Source: Porticoccaceae bacterium (GTDB lineage: Bacteria; Pseudomonadota; Gammaproteobacteria; Pseudomonadales; Porticoccaceae). Taken from it: DNA of 18,343 nt. The stretch spans positions 1-18,343 of the forward strand of contig JAHRWI010000164.1 in assembly GCA_019090225.1 (NCBI GenBank), in the 5' to 3' direction. Under the pieces are notes generated by a model. That model was not told the origin of the DNA. It made no database searches and was given only the letters and a program-made list of their open reading frames with translations. The position numbers and the translations under genes are program-made. The first letter of the stretch is position 1. Each line of letters begins with the position of its first letter. Positions 1 through 8,058 of the stretch are shown piece by piece.

Positions 1-1952
1 ACCGCCATGCGCCCCACGTGGCACTGGCCGACGAGGCCGTATTAATCGGTCCAGCCGAAAGCGCGCAATCCTATCTAAATGCCGAGGCTATTATTGCCGC
101 AGCCCAACGCACCGGCGCTGATGCCATTCATCCCGGCTACGGCTTTTTATCCGAGAGCGAAGTGCTAATCGCCGCCTGCGAGAAAGAAGGCATTACCTTT
201 ATCGGCCCTCACCGCGAAGCCATTCGGCTGATGGGTTCCAAAATCGAATCCAAAAACCTGGCCGAAAAAGCTGGAGTTGCGACTATTCCCGGTTATCACG
301 GGGCCGATCAAAGCGAACAGGTATTAGCGGAAGCGGCAAAAAAAATCGGCTTTCCGATAATGATTAAAGCCAGTGCGGGCGGTGGCGGTCGCGGTATGCG
401 CCGCATCGACAACACCGAGCAACTCGTTGCCGAATTACCCCAGGCAAAACAGGAAGCCCTGTCCGGCTTTGGCGATGACAGTGTCCTGCTGGAAAAACTC
501 ATCACCTCACCACGGCATATCGAAGTGCAATTGGCGGCTGACAAGCTCGGCAATATTGTCCATCTGTTTGAACGGGAATGCTCCATCCAGCGCAATCACC
601 AGAAGGTGATCGAAGAAGCACCTGCGGCTTTTCTCGACCAGACACAACGCGCACAGCTATTTCGCGATGCCATTATTCTCGGCAAAACCATTGCTTATGA
701 TTCTTTAGGCACGGTTGAATTTTTGCTCGACGATAACACCGGCGAAACTTACTTTCTGGAAATGAATACCCGGCTACAGGTTGAGCATCCCGTCACCGAG
801 GCCATTACCGGCTTTGATCTGGTCGAATGGCAGATTCGTATTGCCGCAGGCGAGGTACTGCCGGTCAGTCAGGAACAAATTACTGCGAGCGGTTGGGCCA
901 TTGAAGCACGGGTGAATGCCGAAGACCCGGCCAATGATTATCGTCCCGAGACCGGGACCTTCTCACTTTATCGCGAACCCAGCCATGAGGATGTCAGAGT
1001 CGATAGCGGCATCCGCCAGGGTTCAGCCATCAAGCCCTATTACGACCCCATGCTCGCCAAAGTGATTGGCAGCGGCCCAGATCGGGAGCAGGCTCGGCAG
1101 GCCTTATTGCGCGGTTTAGCTGACTTCACCTTAGTCGGCGTCGGTACCAACCTGGAATTTCTCAGCAGCATTTTGCGTCATGATAATTTTGTCGCCAGCC
1201 CACTCACCACCAACTATTTAGGCAATGCATTTGACGGCCAATGGGGCAATAAAGCCAGTGATGACCATCTTCTAATCTGCGCTGCCGTGGCCAGTGTTAT
1301 GGCACTCGAACGTCCATCACCTGAGCAACACCTCTCGCCCTGGCAATCCCTGGGCGGATTTCGGGTACTGGGTCGCACAGGTCTGATCGGTAAAACCAGG
1401 GTTAACCTGATTACCCCGGAAGGGGATATCGAAACTGTCTCCATCAGCGGAAGCAATGGCGTTTATCAAACCCAGATCGCTACCCACCCAGATAACGACC
1501 GCGAAGATCATTCACAATCCTGCCACGGGTATTGGCTCGAAGAACATGCTTTACAGGTAGGACAGTTATTGCAGGTAGAAATAGACGGTTTGAGCCGGCA
1601 GCTAAGCATTGATCTTCTCGATAAAGAGCTTGTGGTGCAATGGGCGGGCCAAAGCTATCGTTACCAGCAACTCAATGAACAACAACTGGCACTCAGCGAT
1701 GCGGCCAGCAAAGGCAGTGGCGAACGTAATGTCGTCGCAACACTGCCCGGCCAGGTCACGGAGATTAAGGTCGCTGTTGGTGATCAAGTCAGCGCGGGCG
1801 ACACACTGGTAGTGCTGGACTCAATGAAACTGCTACATAATCTCAATGCACAAACCGACGGCAAGGTAGCGGAAATATTCTGTGCTCAGGGCGACAGTGT
1901 CGATGGTGGTGCGATATTAATCGAGCTAGCCCCTGGTGAAACCCCTATTTAA
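1..1952 (+). CDS. Biotin-dependent acyl-CoA carboxylase alpha subunit (biotin carboxylase + BCCP), 5' partial
   Basis: This subunit carboxylates its own biotin with ATP and bicarbonate, then hands CO2 to a beta subunit for an acyl-CoA such as 3-methylcrotonyl-, geranyl- or propionyl-CoA. The frame is open to the window edge (bases 3-17 read RHAPH before the GTG at 18), so the true start lies upstream; about 30-35 residues are probably missing. Numbering from GTG 18: the ATP-grasp glycine-rich loop KASAGGGGRGMR is near 117-128, ERECSIQRNHQK near 185-196, EMNTRLQVEHPVTE near 248-261, and the C-terminal biotinyl domain spans about 570-640 with the biotin lysine in DSMKLLHNL (Lys604). The usual AMKM is SMKL here. 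An acyl-CoA dehydrogenase follows after 69 bp. The family is certain; the substrate is not, because the beta subunit is outside the window. LiuD/MccA-like and AtuF-like are the main alternatives. Confidence 0.93.
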   Translation, partial: RHAPHVALADEAVLIGPAESAQSYLNAEAIIAAAQRTGADAIHPGYGFLSESEVLIAACEKEGITFIGPHREAIRLMGSKIESKNLAEKAGVATIPGYHGADQSEQVLAEAAKKIGFPIMIKASAGGGGRGMRRIDNTEQLVAELPQAKQEALSGFGDDSVLLEKLITSPRHIEVQLAADKLGNIVHLFERECSIQRNHQKVIEEAPAAFLDQTQRAQLFRDAIILGKTIAYDSLGTVEFLLDDNTGETYFLEMNTRLQVEHPVTEAITGFDLVEWQIRIAAGEVLPVSQEQITASGWAIEARVNAEDPANDYRPETGTFSLYREPSHEDVRVDSGIRQGSAIKPYYDPMLAKVIGSGPDREQARQALLRGLADFTLVGVGTNLEFLSSILRHDNFVASPLTTNYLGNAFDGQWGNKASDDHLLICAAVASVMALERPSPEQHLSPWQSLGGFRVLGRTGLIGKTRVNLITPEGDIETVSISGSNGVYQTQIATHPDNDREDHSQSCHGYWLEEHALQVGQLLQVEIDGLSRQLSIDLLDKELVVQWAGQSYRYQQLNEQQLALSDAASKGSGERNVVATLPGQVTEIKVAVGDQVSAGDTLVVLDSMKLLHNLNAQTDGKVAEIFCAQGDSVDGGAILIELAPGETPI

Positions 1953-2021
1953 CTACGCTCTTAACAATTCTTCATATGCGCTCAAAAAAGAGCCTTTAAC
2001 AGATGCCGACCGAGGTAAAAC

Positions 2022-3173
2022 ATGAATCAACTGTATTTTTCCGAAGAACAAAATATGCTCCGTGAGCAAATCCGTCGCTTTGTCGAACATGAGATCGTAC
2101 CCAACGGCGAACAATGGGAAGAAGACGGTTTTGTGCCACGTGATGTGCTGAAAAAAATGGGTGACCTGGGCTTTCTCGGTATTCGCTATGGCGAAGAATA
2201 CGGCGGCAGCAATATGAACACGCTGAGTAGCGTTATTCTTGCCGAAGAACTGGGTCGATCCAGCTTTGGCGGCTTTGTGGCAACGGTCATGGTGCACACC
2301 GATATGGCATCGCCCCATCTAGAAAACTTTGGCAACAAAGCCCAGAAAGACAAATACATGCCCGACCTAATAGCCGGCAAAAAGATCTGTGCAGTAGCCG
2401 TGACCGAGCCAGACGCTGGTTCCGATGTGCAAGGTATGCGCACCACCGCGAAAGAAGATGGCGATAGCTACCTTCTCAACGGTAGCAAAATGTTTATTAC
2501 CAATGGCGTTAAAGGCGATATTTATTTTGTTGCAGCAAAAACTGACACCTCAGTTAAGGCCTCCCGGGGCATCACGATTTTTATCGTCGAAAAAGGAATG
2601 GCAGGATTTAGCGTTAGTCGTGCCCTCGACAAGCAGGGCTGGCGCTGCTCAGACACCGCAGAACTGGTCTTCGATAATTGCCGGGTACTAAAAGAAAATA
2701 TTCTCGGCGAATTGAATAAAGGTTTTTATTCAATTATGAAAAACTTCCAGAACGAGCGCACCGTACTGGCGGCACAATCCATGGGCGAAGCCGCTAAAGC
2801 CCTGGAGATCACCTTGCAATACGTTCAGGAACGTAAAGCCTTCGGTGAAACCCTGTGGGAAAAACAAACCATTCGCCAACGCCTGGCCATGTTACAGGCC
2901 AAGGTTGAAGCAGGCCGACAACTCACCTATCACGCTGCCTGGCTAGACTCCATGGGACAGGACTGCGTCAAGGAAGTATCCATGGCCAAAGCCTTTTGTT
3001 GTGAGTTGGTGAACGAAACCATGTATACCTGCCAGCAGTTCCACGGCGGTTTTGGTTATATCCGCGAGAGCGCTATTGAACGCATGGTGCGGGATGCACG
3101 AGTGCAGAGTATTGGCGGTGGCGCCACAGAAGTGATGCTGGAGGAAATTTCCAAACGCTCAATTGTCGGTTGA
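2022..3173 (+). CDS. Acyl-CoA dehydrogenase (FAD-dependent)
   Basis: This flavoenzyme oxidises an acyl-CoA to its trans-2-enoyl form and passes electrons to electron-transfer flavoprotein. The 383-residue length is normal for the family. Signatures are CAVAVTEPDAGSDVQG near 123-138, YLLNGSKMFITNG near 150-162, the helical C-terminal domain with ERKAFGE near 270-276, and QQFHGGFGYIRE near 338-349. The usual C-terminal catalytic glutamate is absent (IGGGATE where medium-chain enzymes read YEGT). Instead Glu245 in QNERTVLAA aligns with the base used by isovaleryl-CoA and long-chain dehydrogenases. The ATG at 2022 has a GAGG-like ribosome site about 10 bases upstream. With the carboxylase just before it, a role in leucine or acyclic isoprenoid (citronellyl-CoA) breakdown is plausible, but the substrate is inferred from context only. 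Confidence 0.93.
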   Translation: MNQLYFSEEQNMLREQIRRFVEHEIVPNGEQWEEDGFVPRDVLKKMGDLGFLGIRYGEEYGGSNMNTLSSVILAEELGRSSFGGFVATVMVHTDMASPHLENFGNKAQKDKYMPDLIAGKKICAVAVTEPDAGSDVQGMRTTAKEDGDSYLLNGSKMFITNGVKGDIYFVAAKTDTSVKASRGITIFIVEKGMAGFSVSRALDKQGWRCSDTAELVFDNCRVLKENILGELNKGFYSIMKNFQNERTVLAAQSMGEAAKALEITLQYVQERKAFGETLWEKQTIRQRLAMLQAKVEAGRQLTYHAAWLDSMGQDCVKEVSMAKAFCCELVNETMYTCQQFHGGFGYIRESAIERMVRDARVQSIGGGATEVMLEEISKRSIVG

Positions 3174-3193
3174 CTGAATGCCACCCCTTAACA

Positions 3194-3206
3194 CCGATTA
3201 AATCGG
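3194..3206. terminator. Small hairpin between convergent genes
   Basis: CCGAT-TAA-ATCGG is a perfect 5-bp stem between the convergent acyl-CoA dehydrogenase and cardiolipin synthase genes. It is followed on the + strand by CCTTTAAATT, which is only weakly T-rich. A bidirectional terminator is suggested by position; the short stem makes this tentative. Confidence 0.3.
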
Positions 3207-3219
3207 CCTTTAAATTCCT

Positions 3220-3270
3220 CCAGAGATGCTCACAAATAGGGAGAAAACAACCAACACAGGGCATCTCTGG
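3220..3270. repeat. 10-bp inverted repeat spanning the end of the cardiolipin synthase gene
   Basis: CCAGAGATGC (3220-3229) and GCATCTCTGG (3261-3270) are perfect inverted copies separated by 31 bases. The right arm lies inside the last codons of the cardiolipin synthase gene and the left arm just after its stop. It may form a 3'-end hairpin in that mRNA, but no T-run follows. Confidence 0.35.
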
Positions 3271-4711
3271 TTCTTTGAGGCAGGGATCGGCTATCGACCT
3301 CTTCGAGGATCACTGGCTTCGATGCATCCACCACTTGGTCAAAGTGTTTGAGTAACTGCTCGCTTAGCTGTCGACTATAAACTTCGAGACCTAACTCGTA
3401 GTTAAGCCGCAAGCTACGTGGATCGATATTGGCTGAGCCAAGTAATGCGTAGTCGTCATCAACAAGAAATAATTTGGAGTGGGCAAAAGGCGGCGGTTGA
3501 TAGTAGACCTCGACATTGTAATACAACAACTCCCACAACATGTTGCGGGTCGCCCAATGAACATAGCGTAGATTACTTTTTCCGGGTAACACCACCCTCA
3601 CTTTAACACCCCGCAAAGCCGCGCTTCGTATGCAGCCTATTAAAGCTCGCGAGGGTAAGAAATAAGGGGTCATTATAGAAACACTACGCTGTGCTGAGTT
3701 CACTGCCGCTTCTAATACCAGCGCCAATCGATCAAGATTTTCATCGGGGCCATCGGTAATTACCCGACAACGGCAGTTACCTTCGTGACTGGCGCTAAAC
3801 AAATCTTTGCTTTGAGCATCTTTTATTATCGCTGTTAATGGCTCGCCAGTAGACTGGCACCAACTATCAGCGAAGGCCGACCTCAATTGCTCTACGACCG
3901 GCCCGATAATTGAAAAGTGGATATCTGCTACCGGATTCTTGATGGCGGGGTTTGCGATTAAATGTCGGTCGCCAATATTTATACCGCCCGTAAACCCGAT
4001 ACGATTGTCCACCACCAGTATCTTACGGTGGTTACGTAAGTTAAATGACCCAGACGGCGGCACCAGGGTCGGTGGATTGAACCGGCATACTTGTACGCCG
4101 AGTCGTTTCAGCAAACGCGTGGCACGAGGGAATGAGTATTTTTCGCCCATGCCATCGATCATGACCCTGACATCGACACCCCGCTTCACAGCTTTACCCA
4201 GCGCTTCTATAAACTGTCTACCGGTCTCGTTAGTTTCAAAAATATACGTTGATAAATAGATGACGCTAGTCGCCTGTGTTATCGCCTCTAACATGGGTGG
4301 ATAAACACCTTCGCCGTTAAATAAAACCCTTATCCGGTTGTCTTCAAGTAATGGCAATCCGGTGACAGCATAACTTGTCCCCATGAGGCCTGTTTGCTCT
4401 GTGCCCAAATCGCATACGGGTGGCACTGGTCCTGAGCCTCGTTCAAAATCGACGAAACGCCGCTTGGGCTGTTCACTGAACGCTTCGTTCCTACCTACTA
4501 ATCCACTCCTACCTAACAAGCGCGCTTTGTTCTCCACCCGGTTGATGCCGAGCAGGTAATACAATAATGAACCGGCCAATGGGAATAAAATGCACACGCC
4601 TATCCAACCAAACGCCGCCCGAGAATCCCGTTTATACAACAGTGCATGCCATGACGCCGCGGCGGCAGCTAGCACGTGCATTATTAAAATAAGCCAGTTC
4701 AAATCAACCAT
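3230..4711 (-). CDS. cls: Cardiolipin synthase (phospholipase D family, two HKD motifs)
   Basis: This membrane enzyme condenses phosphatidylglycerol (or a related donor) into cardiolipin. Two N-terminal hydrophobic segments (about 5-22 and 35-54) form the usual membrane anchor ending in YYLLGINR. The first catalytic motif is HRKILVVD (His228, Lys230, Asp235), followed by FTGGINIGD; the second is HSKLFLVD (His411, Lys413, Asp418), followed by LLGSANIDPRSL. The protein ends in LFSPYL, typical of the ClsA type, and 493 residues is close to the usual ~480-500. The ATG at 4711 gives a complete N-terminal anchor, although no strong ribosome-binding site precedes it. The gene is transcribed convergently with the acyl-CoA dehydrogenase and divergently from fadH. 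ClsA and ClsC subtypes were not separated rigorously. Confidence 0.93.
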   Translation of the reverse strand: MVDLNWLILIMHVLAAAAASWHALLYKRDSRAAFGWIGVCILFPLAGSLLYYLLGINRVENKARLLGRSGLVGRNEAFSEQPKRRFVDFERGSGPVPPVCDLGTEQTGLMGTSYAVTGLPLLEDNRIRVLFNGEGVYPPMLEAITQATSVIYLSTYIFETNETGRQFIEALGKAVKRGVDVRVMIDGMGEKYSFPRATRLLKRLGVQVCRFNPPTLVPPSGSFNLRNHRKILVVDNRIGFTGGINIGDRHLIANPAIKNPVADIHFSIIGPVVEQLRSAFADSWCQSTGEPLTAIIKDAQSKDLFSASHEGNCRCRVITDGPDENLDRLALVLEAAVNSAQRSVSIMTPYFLPSRALIGCIRSAALRGVKVRVVLPGKSNLRYVHWATRNMLWELLYYNVEVYYQPPPFAHSKLFLVDDDYALLGSANIDPRSLRLNYELGLEVYSRQLSEQLLKHFDQVVDASKPVILEEVDSRSLPQRTRDALCWLFSPYL

Positions 4712-5054
4712 AGATCACATTCAAGCACATATTTACTCGGCTGTTTTGCTGGGTTGTTTTTCTGGATAGCTTTTCTGGACTGTCTGTACTAGTAAGTTCA
4801 CGCCAAATTACTTCATTAACTGGTGTAGCAAGAGGGATAAATAGTGTGGTCCACAGTCACCAGCCCCGAACGCCGATCAGTCACAAGGACACCTCCTAGT
4901 GACAACTTCAAGCCTATCCCTCAAACCGCCAGATAAGTTAACATTGGCGCCGCTCTTTAAGCACGAAAGCAACTGCCGGCTGTTGAGCACTTAATTCCCC
5001 TGACTAACCGCGATTAAACTCTCAATTTAACATCTGTATTAAAGGCGCTGTGAC
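4712..5054. promoter_or_regulatory. Divergent cls/fadH spacer with operator-like repeats
   Basis: This 343-bp gap must hold the promoters of both divergent genes and contains no convincing ORF. Visible elements: a direct repeat TTTTCTGGA at 4758-4766 and 4771-4779 (period 13); an 11-bp palindrome TGTGGTCCACA near 4844-4854; and imperfect 9-base inverted arms at 4880-4888 and 4895-4903 (one mismatch, 6-base loop). No confident -35/-10 pair was found for either gene. The link of these elements to regulation is inferred from position. Confidence 0.4.
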
Positions 5055-7079
5055 ATGAATTTCCCCAAGCTGCTACAACCCCTCGACCTCGGCTTCACTA
5101 CCATTAAAAACCGCATCATGATGGGTTCTATGCAAACCCGAATGGAGCTAATCGACCGACCCTGGGAGCGACTGGCAGCTTTCTATGGCGAGCGCGCTAA
5201 AGGCGGCGCGGGCCTGATAGTGACGGGTGGTTATGCCCCCAACGACAGTGGTGTTATCGAAACTGGCGCACCGGTATTTGACAACGAAGACGAGATTGAG
5301 AACCATCGCCTGGTGACTGATCAGGTCCACGCCGAGGGCGGCAAGATTTTGATGCAAGTGCTGCACACAGGGCGTAATGCCAAGATTGATCAACCGGTGG
5401 GTGCGTCGGATATTCCTTCACGCATTAATCCCTGCACCCCCCATATTTTGGCCGGTGAAGAGATTGAGCAAATTATTGAAGACTTCGCTAACTGCTCCCT
5501 GCTCGCTAAAAAAGCCGGGTACGACGGTGTCGAAATCATGGCCTCAGAGGGTTATTTAATTAACCAAATGCTGGTCACCCGCACCAACAATCGCACTGAC
5601 GAGTGGGGTGGCAGTTACGAAAACCGCATGCGTTTTGCCATTGAAATCGTCAAACGCACCAAAGAAAAAGTCGGCGATAATTTTATTCTTATGTACCGTA
5701 TTTCCGCTATCGACCTGGTCGAAAACGGGGCTACCGGCGCTGAAATCGTACAGTTAGCCCAGGCTCTGGAGCAGGCTGGTGTGACCTTATTTAACACGGG
5801 TATTGGTTGGCACGAAGCCCGTATTCCGACCATCGCCTACATGGTACCCCGCGCCGCCTGGCGCTTTGCCATCCGCAATCTGGCAGACAACGTTAACATT
5901 CCGGTGATTGCCTCCAACCGAATTAACACCCCCGAAGTCGCCGAAGATATTGTCGCCAGTGGTGACGCGGCGATGGTTTCCATGGCACGGCCCATGCTCG
6001 CCGACCCTCACTTTGCCCGTAAGGTCACCGATGGTGAAGCCAACGAAATTAACACCTGTATTGGCTGTAATCAGGCCTGTCTCGACTTCATCTTTACCGA
6101 CCGCGTCACCAGTTGTCTGGTTAACCCTAAAGCTGCGCGCGAGCTGGAGTTCAATGAAGCTGTCGCCATCAAAGGCAATAAAACTGTTGCCGTGATTGGC
6201 TCAGGCCCAGCTGGATTATCCGCCGCCTGCACCGCCGCAGAGCGGGGTCATAACGTCACCTTGTTTGAAGCCGGTAGCGAAATCGGTGGGCAATTAAACC
6301 TGGCCAAAATCGTCCCGGACAAAACTGAATTTTATGAATTTATTCGTTACTTCCAGTCGCAACTCGATAAGTTCGGCGTCGATGTGCAACTCAACACCAG
6401 GGTCGATGCCACTACCCTCGGTGATAAATTTGATGAAGTCATCGTCGCGACCGGCATCACCCCGCGCATCCCGGATATTGCGGGTATTGATCACCCATCC
6501 GTTATTTCCTATCTGGATCTATTAACCGGTCAGGCGACAACCGGCAAACGGGTGGCCATTCTAGGTGCTGGCGGTATCGGCTTTGATGTCGCGGTCTTAC
6601 TGACCCATGGCAAAAGTGATAGCGCGCCGGATACCGATAGCTTTCTGGTCAAATGGGGTGTCGATACCACCATGAGTGAGCCGGGCTCCCTGTCCAAAGC
6701 GGGGCCGAAGTTCCCAGCTCCAGCCCATGAAATCACTATGATGCAACGCAAACCGAAGTCCCTGGGTCGTAGTCTCGGCCTGACTAGCGGCTGGGTTTTG
6801 CGGGCAGAATTAGATGCTGCGGGAGTCAATAGCATTCCCGGCGTGAGCTACCAGAAAATTGATGATGACGGCCTGCATTACAGTGTCAATGATGAAGACC
6901 TTACTCTCGCCGTAGACAGTATCGTGATTTGTACCGGACAGGATTCTAATAATGCTCTGTATAACGAACTGACTGGTGCGGGCATCAATTGTCGTTTAAT
7001 TGGCGGCGCTTCTGAAGCTAAGGAACTCGATGCCCTGGCGGCGGTGAGTCAGGGTATGGAAGTGGCGGCGGCTATTTGA
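5055..7079 (+). CDS. fadH: 2,4-dienoyl-CoA reductase (NADPH), FadH type
   Basis: This iron-sulfur flavoenzyme reduces 2,4-dienoyl-CoA so that polyunsaturated fatty acids can complete beta-oxidation. Its 674 residues match the E. coli enzyme (about 672). The N-terminal half is an Old Yellow Enzyme-like FMN barrel: SEGYLINQM carries Tyr167 and GIGWHEARIPTI carries His253, corresponding to the E. coli active-site Tyr166 and His252. A [4Fe-4S] site follows in the order C335-x2-C338-x3-C342-x11-C354. A FAD-binding Rossmann segment VAVIGSGPAGLSAA starts near 378, and a second nucleotide-binding segment VAILGAGGIGFD lies near 500-511. The ATG at 5055 starts the family-typical N-terminus FPKLLQPLDLG; an AAGGCG ribosome-like site lies about 9 bases upstream. 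The gene stands alone between a divergent cls and a convergent CBS-domain gene. Confidence 0.95.
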   Translation: MNFPKLLQPLDLGFTTIKNRIMMGSMQTRMELIDRPWERLAAFYGERAKGGAGLIVTGGYAPNDSGVIETGAPVFDNEDEIENHRLVTDQVHAEGGKILMQVLHTGRNAKIDQPVGASDIPSRINPCTPHILAGEEIEQIIEDFANCSLLAKKAGYDGVEIMASEGYLINQMLVTRTNNRTDEWGGSYENRMRFAIEIVKRTKEKVGDNFILMYRISAIDLVENGATGAEIVQLAQALEQAGVTLFNTGIGWHEARIPTIAYMVPRAAWRFAIRNLADNVNIPVIASNRINTPEVAEDIVASGDAAMVSMARPMLADPHFARKVTDGEANEINTCIGCNQACLDFIFTDRVTSCLVNPKAARELEFNEAVAIKGNKTVAVIGSGPAGLSAACTAAERGHNVTLFEAGSEIGGQLNLAKIVPDKTEFYEFIRYFQSQLDKFGVDVQLNTRVDATTLGDKFDEVIVATGITPRIPDIAGIDHPSVISYLDLLTGQATTGKRVAILGAGGIGFDVAVLLTHGKSDSAPDTDSFLVKWGVDTTMSEPGSLSKAGPKFPAPAHEITMMQRKPKSLGRSLGLTSGWVLRAELDAAGVNSIPGVSYQKIDDDGLHYSVNDEDLTLAVDSIVICTGQDSNNALYNELTGAGINCRLIGGASEAKELDALAAVSQGMEVAAAI

Positions 7080-7167
7080 ATCTGGCTCCTGGTCGGGGGG
7101 TTCAAGCTCTGGCCCCGGTCCTGGTCTGAATTCAGGCTTTATCTCGCCAGCTTCGTTGTAAACAACT

Positions 7168-7187
7168 CCCTGGGTAAAATCCCAGGG
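7168..7187. terminator. GC-rich hairpin between convergent fadH and CBS gene
   Basis: CCCTGGG-TAAAAT-CCCAGGG is a perfect 7-bp stem with a 6-base loop, located between the 3' ends of two convergent operons. On the - strand it is followed by AGTTGTTT, a weak T-rich tail. Position and stem stability support a shared terminator; a full U-tract is lacking in both directions. Confidence 0.5.
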
Positions 7188-7273
7188 GGCTTGTGCTCAG
7201 AAACAATTGAACCGTGCTGAGGATGCTCATCCCGTACGGCCTCATGGCTAAGATATCCATCAAGTGATTCTGC

Positions 7274-7678
7274 TTAAACCAGCTCACTCAAACCATCAAA
7301 CACCAGCTCGCTGTAACTGACAATACCGACTACTTTGCCATCGACCATAACCGGTGCATTAGATAAACCAAACTGGTCAAAGAGTCGAGCGCAGTAACGG
7401 ACATCCATTTCAGGATCAACTGGAACAACCGGCTTAGACATAATTTCGTAAATATTTACCCGGTCTGGTGCTCGATCTTTAGCCAGCACTTTTTTGGCAA
7501 TATCGGATAAAAGCAAGATACCAAAGGCATCATTCTCACTGCGCTTTTTAATGATCACCACCTCAGCACGGCTCTCTTTCATCGCCTCCAGAGCCTCCGT
7601 AACGGTCGCCATGCCATCAAGCTCTATGTGCTTTTCATGCATAATATCCACAACTTTAATCACTTTGCTTTTACTCAC
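7274..7678 (-). CDS. Two-CBS-domain protein of a DUF1538/P-II module
   Basis: This small cytoplasmic protein of 134 residues consists almost wholly of two CBS domains (about 8-65 and 75-130). CBS pairs usually bind adenine nucleotides and modulate a partner. Recognisable parts are VVDIMHEKHIEL, FGILLLSDIAKKVL, IYEIMSKPVVPVDPEM and VVGIVSYSELVFDGL. Translation starts at a GTG (7678) preceded by a strong GGAGG seven bases upstream (7690-7686). The start overlaps the stop of the P-II-like gene as GTGA, indicating translational coupling. It is the last gene of the module, with a candidate terminator about 87 bp downstream. The ligand is unknown; regulation of the DUF1538 proteins is inferred from gene order. 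Confidence 0.9.
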   Translation of the reverse strand: MSKSKVIKVVDIMHEKHIELDGMATVTEALEAMKESRAEVVIIKKRSENDAFGILLLSDIAKKVLAKDRAPDRVNIYEIMSKPVVPVDPEMDVRYCARLFDQFGLSNAPVMVDGKVVGIVSYSELVFDGLSELV

Positions 7679-8025
7679 AGGAGTTCCTCCATATCGTCAC
7701 TAATTTGTTTAGCTTGATGCGCCACGCCCAGGGCATCTTCAACATCGACCTGAACAGCAATACCGGTGCCCGGCTTGGCATCAAATTCGCCAACCCGAGC
7801 GATTTCTTCAAGTATGTGACGGCTAAGATGCTCTTCAACTAACAGCAATATCACGTCACGCTGGGTTTCCAGCGACAGGCCAAAGAAGGTTTTAGCTTTC
7901 TTCAGACCCTCACCCCGAGCGTTGTTGATGACAGTAGCACCGGTAGCGCCAGCCTCCCGTGAGGCCTTCATCACAGCATCGGTTTTATCATCCTCGACAA
8001 AAACCATTATCATTTTAAAGTGCAT
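7675..8025 (-). CDS. P-II-like signalling protein
   Basis: This 116-residue protein resembles the P-II/GlnK fold: it opens with a beta strand and early helix (MHFKMIMVFVEDD, then TDAVMKASREAGATGATVIN), has a loop near 36-52 where P-II proteins carry the T-loop, and a GTGIAVQVDVEDA segment near 87-99 where the B-loop region lies. P-II proteins are trimers that bind ATP, ADP or related ligands and switch partner transporters or enzymes. The loop here is short and lacks the tyrosine uridylylated in enteric GlnB/GlnK, so it is not an ordinary nitrogen regulator. ATG 8025 has AGAGG about 8 bases upstream. It follows the DUF1538-B gene by 33 bp and overlaps the CBS gene. Confidence 0.8.
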   Translation of the reverse strand: MHFKMIMVFVEDDKTDAVMKASREAGATGATVINNARGEGLKKAKTFFGLSLETQRDVILLLVEEHLSRHILEEIARVGEFDAKPGTGIAVQVDVEDALGVAHQAKQISDDMEELL

Positions 8026-8058
8026 ATTTTCGCCTCTCGGGACATAAGGTTAATCCAG

